Source: Erythrobacter sp.
Lineage (GTDB): Bacteria; Pseudomonadota; Alphaproteobacteria; Sphingomonadales; Sphingomonadaceae
Length of the DNA stretch: 64,000 nucleotides
NCBI GenBank assembly: GCA_030148605.1
Contig: JASBTD010000055.1
Span: 1-64,000 of the forward strand
Direction of reading: 5' to 3'
This document shows positions 54,003 to 61,920 of the stretch, in pieces. A program made the translations under genes and the position numbers. The stretch's first letter is position 1. Each line of letters begins with the position of its first letter. Under the pieces are notes generated by a model, which worked only from the letters and a program-made list of their open reading frames with translations, was not told the DNA's origin and did no database searches.

Positions 54003-54232
54003 CTGAGGGAGGTCTCCTGATGTCCGGTGCGGGAAGTGATTTTTCGGTCCAACATCAGCGCTAACAGCTCCTGACCCAAGCGCAACCGGCTTTGCGCGAC
54101 GCATTGTCACGCCCGCCAGTGCTTAGGAAAATAATAAGGTTTCCCAATTATTCACCAAATTTGAAGAGAGCTTCTTCGCCATGGAGCGATGATGGCTTGT
54201 GGAAACGATCTTAGCCGTTTGGGGGCCTTGGA
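54003..54232. other. Divergent gap before cpaF
   Basis: This 230-bp gap, unless the DMT gene starts upstream, holds an AT-rich patch at about 54120-54165 that probably carries a promoter for cpaF. No clear -35/-10 pair, operator or small gene was found by eye. Confidence 0.4.
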
Positions 54233-55771
54233 ATGAGTGCATTCGGTAGGAAGACCGGACCTGGGGGTATGAAACCCGGGGCGCGTCCGTCCTTTGGCGT
54301 CGCACGACCCATGAAGGGTGGTGACAAGTCTGCGCCGGCTGAAGCAGAGGAAGGCGGCGGCGAGCAATTCCCGCCGCTACCCGATGCGGGAGACGCTTCA
54401 GCACCTGCCCAGCCGTCAACCAACGGATCAGGCAAAGCCACCGATGACGCGATGAGCCGCCTGGCTGACCGCGCCAACATGGTGCATGAGGAAACGGGTG
54501 TTGGCGGCTTTGAAGCCAGCATTCACAAGATCAAGGAACAGGTGCTGCCGCGCCTGCTTGAGCGCGTCGATCCGGAAGCTGCGGCTACTCTGACCAAGGA
54601 AGAGCTGTCCGAAGAATTCCGCCCGATCATCATGGAAGTGCTGGCCGAACTGAAGGTCACGCTCAATCGCCGTGAACAGTTCGCGCTTGAAAAAGTTCTG
54701 ATCGACGAGCTGCTGGGTTTCGGCCCGCTCGAAGAATTGCTCAATGATCCTGACGTGTCTGACATCATGGTCAACGGTCCGCAGCAGACCTACATCGAGA
54801 AAAAGGGCAAGCTTGTGCTCGCCCCGATCCAGTTCCGCGACGAAAGTCATCTCTTCCAGATTGCACAGCGCATCGTGAACCAGGTTGGCCGCCGTGTTGA
54901 CCAGACCACCCCGCTTGCTGACGCCCGTTTGAAGGACGGCAGCCGTGTGAACGTGATTGTGCCGCCGCTTTCGTTGCGCGGCACCGCGATCTCTATTCGT
55001 AAGTTCTCCGAGAAGCCGATCACATTGGACATGCTCAAGGAATTCGGTTCGATGAGCGAGAAGATGTGTACCGCGCTGAAAATCGCGGGCGCATGCCGGA
55101 TGAACATCGTGATCTCGGGCGGTACCGGCTCGGGTAAAACGACCATGCTCAACGCGCTGTCGAAGATGATCGACCCGGGCGAGCGCGTGCTGACTATCGA
55201 AGACGCGGCTGAACTTCGCTTGCAGCAGCCGCACTGGCTGCCGCTCGAAACCCGCCCTCCGAACCTTGAGGGCCAAGGCGCGATTACCATCGGTGACTTG
55301 GTGAAGAACGCCCTGCGTATGCGCCCTGACCGGATTATCCTGGGCGAAATTCGTGGCGCGGAATGTTTCGACCTTCTCGCCGCCATGAACACCGGCCACG
55401 ACGGTTCGATGTGTACGCTGCACGCCAACAGCCCACGCGAATGCCTGGGCCGTATGGAAAACATGATTTTGATGGGCGACATCAAGATCCCGAAGGAAGC
55501 CATTTCGCGCCAGATCGCTGAATCGGTTGATCTGATCGTGCAGGTAAAGCGCCTTCGCGACGGTTCGCGCCGCACCACCAACATCACCGAGGTCATCGGG
55601 ATGGAAGGCGACGTGATCGTGACGCAGGAGCTGTTCAAGTTCGAATATCTGGACGAGACCGACGACGGCAAGATTCTGGGTGAGTTCCGCAGTTCGGGCC
55701 TGCGCCCCTACACGCTGGAAAAAGCGCGCCAGTTCGGCTTCGATCAGGCTTATCTTGAGGCGTGTCTGTAA
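54233..55771 (+). CDS. cpaF: CpaF/TadA-type secretion ATPase
   Basis: Hexameric ATPase that powers assembly of Tad/Flp type IVc pili in systems of this type. The 512-residue protein has a Gly/Pro/Glu-rich N-terminal stretch (about 1-80). An N-terminal domain (about 90-215) follows, with FGPLEELLNDPDVSDIMVNG. The RecA-like core carries Walker A SGGTGSGKTTMLNAL, the Asp box RVLTIEDAAELRL, and Walker B with the His box (LGEIRGAECFDLLAAMNTGH, then CTLHANSP). Other cpa genes (cpaC, cpaE, tadB, tadC) are absent, so it is either an outlier of a remote cluster or serves another machine. A convergent hairpin follows. Confidence 0.9.
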   Translation: MSAFGRKTGPGGMKPGARPSFGVARPMKGGDKSAPAEAEEGGGEQFPPLPDAGDASAPAQPSTNGSGKATDDAMSRLADRANMVHEETGVGGFEASIHKIKEQVLPRLLERVDPEAAATLTKEELSEEFRPIIMEVLAELKVTLNRREQFALEKVLIDELLGFGPLEELLNDPDVSDIMVNGPQQTYIEKKGKLVLAPIQFRDESHLFQIAQRIVNQVGRRVDQTTPLADARLKDGSRVNVIVPPLSLRGTAISIRKFSEKPITLDMLKEFGSMSEKMCTALKIAGACRMNIVISGGTGSGKTTMLNALSKMIDPGERVLTIEDAAELRLQQPHWLPLETRPPNLEGQGAITIGDLVKNALRMRPDRIILGEIRGAECFDLLAAMNTGHDGSMCTLHANSPRECLGRMENMILMGDIKIPKEAISRQIAESVDLIVQVKRLRDGSRRTTNITEVIGMEGDVIVTQELFKFEYLDETDDGKILGEFRSSGLRPYTLEKARQFGFDQAYLEACL

Positions 55772-55772
55772 A

Positions 55773-55807
55773 GAGGTGAAATCGCGCCTTTGCCGGCGCG
55801 ACACCTC
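55773..55807. terminator. Bidirectional hairpin between convergent genes
   Basis: gaggtg...cacctc encloses tcgcgcc...ggcgcga, a strong two-part stem between cpaF and the convergent small membrane gene. There is no T-run on either side, so it could act as a weak or Rho-dependent terminator for both genes. Confidence 0.45.
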
Positions 55808-56045
55808 AACTTCCAAACAGCGCTGTCGGCAGGCTTAGCGCCAGCATACCGCCGCCGATGATCGCGCTGCCCAGGAATACCGCAGTCCATGGCACCCAAC
55901 CAACGCTGTCGAGGCGATCAAGCCGCTCGCGGCGCGAACGAAGCTTGTCTGCTGCCAATGCGAACAGCGCCAGCGCCATGAATCCTGCGCCGGTGAGCGC
56001 AACCATATCTGCTTCGCTGGCAAAGGTCAGGAACCCTGAAAACAT
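55806..56045 (-). CDS. Small two-helix membrane protein, function unknown
   Basis: A 79-residue protein that I do not recognise. Hydrophobic helices are at about 14-31 (MVALTGAGFMALALFALA) and 50-72 (WVPWTAVFLGSAIIGGGMLA), separated by a strongly charged loop (DKLRSRRERLDRLDS). This fits a small inner-membrane protein with the loop in the cytoplasm. ATG 56045 is chosen; a TTG at 56054 is in frame. It stands between cpaF and a DMT exporter, divergent from the latter by 81 bp. It could be a chance ORF, but the membrane pattern and clear start argue that it is real. Confidence 0.55.
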   Translation of the reverse strand: MFSGFLTFASEADMVALTGAGFMALALFALAADKLRSRRERLDRLDSVGWVPWTAVFLGSAIIGGGMLALSLPTALFGS

Positions 56046-56126
56046 GCGGGGCAAATGGGGTCATAATCGCTGCACCGCAATCCCTCGCTGCTTGCGCGCG
56101 CCACAAACGAGCTTACAGCCGGGCAA

Positions 56127-57038
56127 GTGAGCACTGACGCCTCTCCTGCCCAACGCCCGCTCTACGCCTTGCTGCTCCGGCTTGCTGCAGCAGCAACGCT
56201 GTCCGTCATGGTGGCGCTGGTGAAGCTTGCCAGCGAGAGCGGGCTGGCGCTGCCGGAAATCCTGTTCTGGCGGCAATTGCCATCGATCCCGCTGATTTTG
56301 CTTATGTTCTGGGCAACCGGCAAGCTTGGCCAGTTGAAATCCAACCGCATGGGTCAGCACGGCATGCGTGCGGTGCTTGGCCTCGTCGGCATGACGCTCA
56401 ACTTCGGGGCAGTGACGCTGCTGCCGCTGGCTGAAGCGACCAGTTTCAACTTCACCGCGGCGATCTGGGCGGTGATCCTTTCCGCGCTGATCCTGCATGA
56501 AAAGGTAGGCATCTGGAGATGGGGTGCGGTTATGCTGGGCTTTGCAGGCGTGCTTGTAATCGCGCAGCCCGGTGACGGGCATATTCCGCTTGTAGGAGCA
56601 GCTGTAGCGCTGGGCGCCGCTTTCATGATCGCGCTGATCTCGATCTATATAAGGGATCTGACCAAGACCGAGGACTCGCTCACCATCGTCTTTTATTTCG
56701 CGCTTTTCTCCGCGCCCTTATTGGCCCTGACGTTACCTTTCGTGTGGCAAGCCAAGTCCGCAGAGCAATGGTTCTACCTGATCGCATTGGGCACCAGCGG
56801 ACTGCTGGGGCAATATTTGCTCACCAGCGCATTGCGCTATGGCAGCGTATCAAGTGTGATCGTGATGGATTATTCCGCGCTGATCTGGGCGACTTTGCTG
56901 GGATGGTCGCTGTTCGACCGCTTGCCCCCTGCAACAACCTGGTTGGGAGCGCCTTTGATCGTCGGCGCAGGCATGCTGATTGCCTGGCGCGAACACCGTT
57001 TATCGCGCCCTGCGCGCAATCTGGCCGCAAATCCTTAG
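56127..57038 (+). CDS. EamA/DMT-family transporter (2)
   Basis: A 303-residue ten-helix exporter-type protein with two EamA domains. Helices include LLLRLAAAATLSVMVALVKL-type and GLVGMTLNFGAVTLLPLAEA, and the second domain has TSALRYGSVSSVIVMDYSA. The start is GTG 56127. It is not obviously close to the exporter at 53115. The substrate is unknown. The last bases (57036-57038) form the first base of the EcfG-type box of the entericidin gene. Confidence 0.87.
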   Translation: MSTDASPAQRPLYALLLRLAAAATLSVMVALVKLASESGLALPEILFWRQLPSIPLILLMFWATGKLGQLKSNRMGQHGMRAVLGLVGMTLNFGAVTLLPLAEATSFNFTAAIWAVILSALILHEKVGIWRWGAVMLGFAGVLVIAQPGDGHIPLVGAAVALGAAFMIALISIYIRDLTKTEDSLTIVFYFALFSAPLLALTLPFVWQAKSAEQWFYLIALGTSGLLGQYLLTSALRYGSVSSVIVMDYSALIWATLLGWSLFDRLPPATTWLGAPLIVGAGMLIAWREHRLSRPARNLAANP

Positions 57039-57063
57039 GAACGGCTTGCACTCTTCCTACGTT
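57038..57063 (+). promoter_or_regulatory. EcfG-type (general stress) promoter of entericidin 1
   Basis: GGAAC (57038-57042) and CGTT (57060-57063) are 17 bp apart, fitting the GGAAC-N16/17-CGTT consensus of the alphaproteobacterial general-stress sigma factor. It predicts a start near 57070 and a leader of about 28 nt before ATG 57099. Entericidin-like genes are known targets of this response in the class. Confidence 0.6.
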
Positions 57064-57098
57064 GAATTGGTATAGTCATGAACGAGAAGGAGAATGAC

Positions 57099-57227
57099 AT
57101 GATACGCAAGGCATTGATTGGCGCGGCGCTTGCCGCGATGGCCATCTCGACAACGGCATGCAACACGGTGCGCGGTGTGGGAGATGATCTGAATTCCGCA
57201 GCGGATGCGGTTGATGAAGAAACCTGA
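57099..57227 (+). CDS. Entericidin-like lipoprotein 1
   Basis: A 42-residue lipoprotein of the entericidin A/B family. MIRKALIGAALAAMAISTTA is a signal sequence, cut before the lipid-bearing Cys21. The mature part, CNTVRGVGDDLNSAADAVD, has the amphipathic family core. In E. coli the pair acts as toxin and antidote, but in most alphaproteobacteria the role is stress-linked and unproven. Ribosome site aaggag lies 5 nt before ATG 57099. A similar gene follows, separated by a hairpin. Confidence 0.85.
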   Translation: MIRKALIGAALAAMAISTTACNTVRGVGDDLNSAADAVDEET

Positions 57228-57251
57228 AGTTTGATCCATTGCCAAGAAAGG

Positions 57252-57278
57252 GCCCGCTCAACGCGGGTCTTTTCTTTT
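57252..57278 (+). terminator. Terminator after entericidin 1
   Basis: cccgc-tcaac-gcggg forms a short GC stem followed by tcttttctttt. It lies 24 bp after the first entericidin gene and separates it from the second. Confidence 0.7.
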
Positions 57279-57341
57279 GCGCTTGCGTAAGGCGCTCAAT
57301 CTGCGAAAACATGGCGCTAGTTGGAACCCTTGAAAGACAAC

Positions 57342-57473
57342 ATGATGGCTCGCAAAATTCTCGCTCCCATCCTGCTCGGCGCCCTGATCGTGTCGACCGC
57401 CGCCTGCAACACTGTGCGCGGTGTAGGCGATGACTTGAAATCGGTTGCTGACGCGGTCGACGAAGAGACCTGA
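57342..57473 (+). CDS. Entericidin-like lipoprotein 2
   Basis: A 43-residue lipoprotein (42 from the second ATG at 57345) and a clear tandem duplicate of the previous gene. The mature region CNTVRGVGDDLKSVADAVD differs from copy 1 at few positions, but the signal peptide (MARKILAPILLGALIVSTAA) has diverged. It lacks the EcfG-type promoter found before copy 1. Ribosome site is weak (tgaaagac). The genes may therefore respond to different signals. An 11-bp gap separates it from the convergent methyltransferase gene. Confidence 0.82.
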   Translation: MMARKILAPILLGALIVSTAACNTVRGVGDDLKSVADAVDEET

Positions 57474-57484
57474 GGCAAGGCCGC

Positions 57485-58078
57485 TCAATTGCGGCGATAA
57501 ACAAGCACAAGATTATTGGCTGGCATGGCGTAGCGCGCGCTGCGCGTGAAGCCATTCCGCGCAGCCAGATCTTCGATTTCGGCCAGATCGCGGATGCCCC
57601 AGCGCGGATCGCGCGCTTTCAGGCTCTCATCAAAGGCAAGGTTTGAAGGCGCGGTCTCGACATCGCTCTCGAAATAGGGTCCGTAAAGGATCAGGGGTGC
57701 ACCGCTGTCCAGCAAGCGCTTGGCACCGGCAAACAGCCCCTCACTCGCTGCCCATGGGCTGATATGGACCATGTTGATGCACACAATCGCATCAGCGCGT
57801 TCAACCGGCCAATCCTGACGCGAAGCATCCAGCAGAGCCGGCTCGCACAGGTTCGCGCCGCTATATTCCGCGCGGTAAGCGGCAATTGAAGCCAATGCAC
57901 CGGGATCGGGGTCGCTCGGCTGCCACTGAAGCTGAGGAAAACGCGCAGCAAAGAATACCGCGTGCTCGCCTGTTCCGCTCGCCACCTCCAGAACGGTGCC
58001 TGCCTTTGGCAGTTCTCGTGCCAGAACGTCCGCAATGGGCTCGCGATTGCGTTCAGTCGCGGGGGCGTGCCGCTTCAC
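57485..58078 (-). CDS. DUF938 class I methyltransferase
   Basis: A 197-residue SAM-dependent methyltransferase of DUF938. The SAM-binding motif I is VLEVASGTGEHAVFFAARFP, motif II is QPSDPDPGALASI, and the family-typical NMVHISPW follows, with LILYGPYFESDVETAPSN near the end. The substrate is unknown. The start is GTG 58078 (MKRHAPATERNREPI). It is 10 bp from the acyl-CoA ligase stop, in the same direction, so they may share a transcript. Confidence 0.88.
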   Translation of the reverse strand: MKRHAPATERNREPIADVLARELPKAGTVLEVASGTGEHAVFFAARFPQLQWQPSDPDPGALASIAAYRAEYSGANLCEPALLDASRQDWPVERADAIVCINMVHISPWAASEGLFAGAKRLLDSGAPLILYGPYFESDVETAPSNLAFDESLKARDPRWGIRDLAEIEDLAARNGFTRSARYAMPANNLVLVYRRN

Positions 58079-58088
58079 CCGCGCCGCC

Positions 58089-59651
58089 TCAACTAACCTG
58101 GCGTTCCTGCCCTTCCCAATAGGGTTCGCGCAATTGCCGACGCAGGATCTTGCCAGAGGGGTTGCGCGGCATTTCAGGGATCACGTCAACGCTCTTGGGC
58201 GCCTTGAACGCGGCCACGCGCTCGCGCGCATAGGCGATAATATCGCCTTCTTCGATCTCCATCCCCGGCTTGGCGACGACACAGGCTTTCACCTCTTCGC
58301 CCCAACGCTCGCTAGGCACACCGATCACCGCCACTTCTGCAACAGCGGGATGCCCGAAAATCGCGTTCTCGACTTCGGCCGGATAGACATTCTCACCGCC
58401 CGAGATGATCATGTCCTTGATACGGTCCTGAATGTAGATGTAGCCGTCCTCATCCATCACCGCGGCATCGCCGGTGTGGAGCCAACCATCATCATCGATC
58501 GTATCGCGGGTCGCGTCGGGCAATTGCCAATAGCCTGCGGTGTTCGAGGGCGAGTGCACGCACACCTCGCCGATCTCGCCCAACGGCACTTCCTTGTTAT
58601 CCGGCCCGCGAACTTCGATTTTCGCGCCGGGCACGGCCTTTCCGGCAGAACGCATGCGCTGGTTTCCTTCCAGCACGTGATCATCCGGCGGCAGGATCGA
58701 GATCGTGCCTGAAGTCTCCGTCATACCATAGGCTTGCAGGAAACCGGCATTGGGCATGGTGCGCACTGCTTCCTTCAGCAGTTCGAGCGGCATGGGAGCC
58801 GCGCCATACATCAGATATTTGAGATGGCTGAAATCGGTTTCCTTGGCACGCGGATGCTGCACCACCATTTGCAGCGCGGCAGGCACGATGAACATATGCG
58901 TTGCGCCATTCTCGATCGCTTCCAGCACGCCCACCGGCGTAAATTCGGCCTGCACCAGCGTACGAATGCCGTTGACGATCGCAATATTGACGAGGCCGGT
59001 TCCGCCAATGTGCGAACACGGCATCGCGACCAGCATGCATTCGCGCGGCTCGTAGAAATTCCATTTCAGGCCCGCTTCATTGCCCGGATTACGCAGGCCC
59101 AAGAGGTTGGCGTTAGACAGCATCACGCCCTTGGGATTGCCCGTAGTGCCTGATGTGTAGAGCTGCAAAACTGGAGCATCATCGCTCACGCGCTGATGTT
59201 CGCCCGGCTCTGTGGCGGCGATCGCCTGCCGCGCTTGCGCCTCGCCCATGACAAAGGGATTGGCAGGCAGATCAGGCGCAATCCTGCTGGCGGTTTCCGT
59301 GAATTCCTCGCCCGTGAAAACGATCTTCGCGCCGGTGTCCTTCAGAATATAGGCAACTTCAGGTGGCGCGAGCCGCCACCCCACCGGCACCATCACAACG
59401 CCCACGCGCGCCGCGGCAAGATAAAGCTGGCAATAGAGGTCTGAATTCTTGCCCAGCCATGCCACGCGATCCCCTGCATTGACGCCATGGGCGGCCATGA
59501 GCGCGATAATCCGGCGCGTGTTCTCTTCCAGCTCGGCATAGCTGGTGGTGCGCCCGTCTTGCTCCAGCGCCACATCATCGGGGCGTTCGCTGGCCCAGAA
59601 TTTCAGGATGTCATCGAAATTCGCCAAGGTGTGGTAGGCGTTCTGGCCCAT
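58089..59651 (-). CDS. Fatty-acid/acyl-CoA ligase (AMP-forming)
   Basis: A 520-residue adenylate-forming ligase that activates a carboxylic acid through an acyl-AMP to acyl-CoA. Motifs: the P-loop-like YTSGTTGNPKGVML, the adenine region GMTETSGTISIL, the hinge region DGWLHTGDAAVMDEDGYIYI and the catalytic-Lys region PRNPSGKILRRQL. The chain length or substrate class cannot be read from this. ATG 59651 (MGQNAYHTL) is preferred to the in-frame ATG 59672, with gggagaga upstream. No other fatty-acid gene is adjacent. Confidence 0.9.
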   Translation of the reverse strand: MGQNAYHTLANFDDILKFWASERPDDVALEQDGRTTSYAELEENTRRIIALMAAHGVNAGDRVAWLGKNSDLYCQLYLAAARVGVVMVPVGWRLAPPEVAYILKDTGAKIVFTGEEFTETASRIAPDLPANPFVMGEAQARQAIAATEPGEHQRVSDDAPVLQLYTSGTTGNPKGVMLSNANLLGLRNPGNEAGLKWNFYEPRECMLVAMPCSHIGGTGLVNIAIVNGIRTLVQAEFTPVGVLEAIENGATHMFIVPAALQMVVQHPRAKETDFSHLKYLMYGAAPMPLELLKEAVRTMPNAGFLQAYGMTETSGTISILPPDDHVLEGNQRMRSAGKAVPGAKIEVRGPDNKEVPLGEIGEVCVHSPSNTAGYWQLPDATRDTIDDDGWLHTGDAAVMDEDGYIYIQDRIKDMIISGGENVYPAEVENAIFGHPAVAEVAVIGVPSERWGEEVKACVVAKPGMEIEEGDIIAYARERVAAFKAPKSVDVIPEMPRNPSGKILRRQLREPYWEGQERQVS

Positions 59652-59742
59652 ATCGCGGTCTCTCCCTCTCATATGCCTGCATATTGCCTAGGGAAAATCC
59701 GGCAATTGCAAAACTGTTCCTTCTCTCAGGCAGCGCGAGCAA

Positions 59743-60195
59743 TCAGCTCCAGCGGCCTAGCGCCCGTGCGCGCGGCTCACGCACCAGCAGCCACACGAAC
59801 AGGCCCAGTGGCCCGGCGAGGAAGGTTGCGGCAAGGATCGGCGCTTGCAGGATGCGCGAGAAGCTCTTGGCATCGGCATCGCGCGCGATCCAAAGGCCAA
59901 CGAACAGATCGAACGCCAGATAGTGGATCCAGCCCATCGTCAGCCCGCCCTTGGCTGAAAACAGCGTTTGCACACCTTCGATAGAGCTGAAATTGCCGCC
60001 AGTCATGTCGCCGCCGGGATCGACGAAACCGCCCACCAGCCCGATCAGTATCCCGGCATAAAGCATGCTGAGCAGGCCAACGACGAGGTAGAGGATCGCG
60101 CTGAGCAAGGCGGGCCAGCGCGGAAGCAGGATCAGGCTGACCCAAGCGAGGAGAGCAAGCATGTTCGCCGCTCCAAAGATTGCATCCCAACTCAT
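59743..60195 (-). CDS. ABA4-like (DUF4281) membrane protein
   Basis: A 150-residue membrane protein of the ABA4-like family, named for a plant protein needed for neoxanthin synthesis; its bacterial role is unknown. Four helices are seen, with the family stretch GGLTMGWIHYLAFDLFVGLW and the loop SSIEGVQTLFS. It overlaps the BASS transporter by 4 bp (ATGA), so the two are coupled. The frame upstream to 60228 lies inside that gene. A carotenoid link is tempting, since a carotenoid oxygenase is 30 kb away, but untested. Confidence 0.82.
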   Translation of the reverse strand: MSWDAIFGAANMLALLAWVSLILLPRWPALLSAILYLVVGLLSMLYAGILIGLVGGFVDPGGDMTGGNFSSIEGVQTLFSAKGGLTMGWIHYLAFDLFVGLWIARDADAKSFSRILQAPILAATFLAGPLGLFVWLLVREPRARALGRWS

Positions 60196-61169
60196 TCGCT
60201 CTCTCCTGTTGCGCTGCGCCGCCACCACGCCGCCAGCAAGCTGCCGATCACCACGTGATAAACCGCTGAAACCGCGCTTGGCACAGGGGCCAGTGCGGCC
60301 TGCATGGGCAGCGTGAATTGTGCCGCGAAGCTGGGGCTTGATGCAAGCGTCGAGCCCAGCCCGCTGTTCTGCATGCCCACTTCGATGGCGCAGGTGCGCC
60401 GCTCTGCCTCGCCCAGCTTGAGCAGCGCGCTCAAGACATAGCCCAGCGCAAATCCGGTTGCGTGGAGCGCCAGCAAGGCGAGCAAGAGCACGCCTGCGTG
60501 TTCAAGGATCAGCGGTTTCGACTGAGCGATGATCCCGCCTACGATCAAGACCACGCCAATGACAGACGCAAGCGGTGAAACTGTGGCTATGCGGGCGGTC
60601 GTCGCTGGAAACATTCGGTTCAGCACCACGCCGGCAATGACCGGCAGCAAGACGACTGTGATCATGCCGCGGAACAGCGCCCAGCGGTCTATTTCCACGA
60701 ATACGCCTGCGAGCCAACCCGTCAGCAACGGTGTGAGCAATACCGCGATCAGCGTGGAAGCCAGTGTCATCGTGACTGATAGTGCCAGATTGGCGCGTGC
60801 GAGATAAGCGACCACGTTCGATGCCGTGCCACCGGGGCAGCAGGCAACAAGGATCAGCCCCACGGCCAAGCCTGTCTCCAGTCCGAAAAGCGTAGCGAAG
60901 GTGATGCCCGCCAATGGCATGACGGTAAATTGCAGCACCACGCCGGTCGCCACCGCGCGTGGCAATTTGAGCACTCGGGCGAAATCCTGCGGCGACAGCG
61001 TTAGCCCCATGCCCAGCATGATCACGCCTAAGAGCACGCTGACAAGCGATTGCCCCAAGGGGCGGAAGGTCCCGTCGACCACCCACAGGAAATGCTCCGG
61101 GATAAACCAAGCCCATGCCGTGCCCAGCACTGTCCAGACAGCAAACAGATTGGTTGCCCAGCGGATCAT
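60192..61169 (-). CDS. Bile-acid/sodium symporter family (BASS) transporter
   Basis: A 325-residue transporter with about ten helices of the bile acid:Na+ symporter superfamily. The crossover-region motif CCPGGTASNVVAYLARANL is present, along with GMQNSGLGSTLASSPSF near the end. Substrates in bacteria include pantoate, pyruvate-like acids and organic anions; this one is unknown. ATG 61169 is supported by ggaggg upstream. It forms a two-gene unit with the ABA4-like gene. Confidence 0.88.
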   Translation of the reverse strand: MIRWATNLFAVWTVLGTAWAWFIPEHFLWVVDGTFRPLGQSLVSVLLGVIMLGMGLTLSPQDFARVLKLPRAVATGVVLQFTVMPLAGITFATLFGLETGLAVGLILVACCPGGTASNVVAYLARANLALSVTMTLASTLIAVLLTPLLTGWLAGVFVEIDRWALFRGMITVVLLPVIAGVVLNRMFPATTARIATVSPLASVIGVVLIVGGIIAQSKPLILEHAGVLLLALLALHATGFALGYVLSALLKLGEAERRTCAIEVGMQNSGLGSTLASSPSFAAQFTLPMQAALAPVPSAVSAVYHVVIGSLLAAWWRRSATGESE

Positions 61170-61227
61170 TGTGTCCGCGCCCTCCCCCGAAATTCCGGCC
61201 CGGCGTAGCGCGCTTTCAGCTTGCTGG

Positions 61228-61920
61228 CTAGCTGCCCTGTTTGGCCCACTCGCGCGCAGCCCGCACGATCTGGTCATGCGTGTGCGTGAAACGCCCTGCC
61301 GCTTTGCGCGAAGCAAAGCCCAGCGCCGCCTGCGCCACGACCCCCGCGTCAATCGAGCGATAATCGCGCAGCTTCCCGCCAAGGAAGGGATCGATCAGTG
61401 GCGCGAACATCTGACCGATACCTTCCGCAACCCGCGTGTCATTCTCGCGCGGGCCGCGCAGCAAGCCCGGCTGCAGCAGGTCAAGCCGCTTGAAGCCGAT
61501 CTTGGACAGGCTCGCTTCGGTCTCCCCCTTCACCCTCAGGTAAAAGTTCTTTGCCCGGGCGTCAGCGCCGATCGAGCTGATTGCTACCATCCGGCGAACG
61601 CCTGCATCCTTCGCCGCTTGCGCTGTGTCGAGCACCAGATGCTGATCGATGGCGCGGAATGCCTCTTCATCGCCGCCGACTTTCTTGATCGTCGTGCCCA
61701 GAGCAGAGATCAATGCGGTAGGTTGCAGCGCGTCAAACACTTCGCCCCACTTGTCAGGCTCTGCCACGAACAGCTCCATCCGCGCGCCTTTGGGCAGTTT
61801 CACTTCGCGGCGCGAGATTGCACTCAGCCGGATGTCATTGCGGCCGATGCAAGCTTCGATCACTCGCCGCCCGACAAGCCCGGTGGCCCCGACCAGAACG
61901 ATCCGGACCGGCTCAGACAT
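61228..61920 (-). CDS. NAD(P)-binding atypical SDR (HTATIP2-like)
   Basis: A 230-residue Rossmann-fold protein of the atypical SDR group. The dinucleotide motif is IVLVGATGLVGRRVIEACIG. The downstream stretches ALISALGTTIKKVGG and RMVAISSIGADARAKNFYLR resemble HTATIP2/CC3-type reductases. The YxxxK-type catalytic pair of classical SDRs appears altered (YLRVKGETE). Its substrate is unknown. It overlaps the dNTPase gene by 8 bp and is probably co-translated. Confidence 0.85.
   Translation of the reverse strand: MSEPVRIVLVGATGLVGRRVIEACIGRNDIRLSAISRREVKLPKGARMELFVAEPDKWGEVFDALQPTALISALGTTIKKVGGDEEAFRAIDQHLVLDTAQAAKDAGVRRMVAISSIGADARAKNFYLRVKGETEASLSKIGFKRLDLLQPGLLRGPRENDTRVAEGIGQMFAPLIDPFLGGKLRDYRSIDAGVVAQAALGFASRKAAGRFTHTHDQIVRAAREWAKQGS

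Noticed and set aside
57323-57348. EcfG-type promoter before the second entericidin
   Set aside because: GGAAC is present at 57323, but no CGTT follows at 16-17 bp, and it would fall inside the gene.
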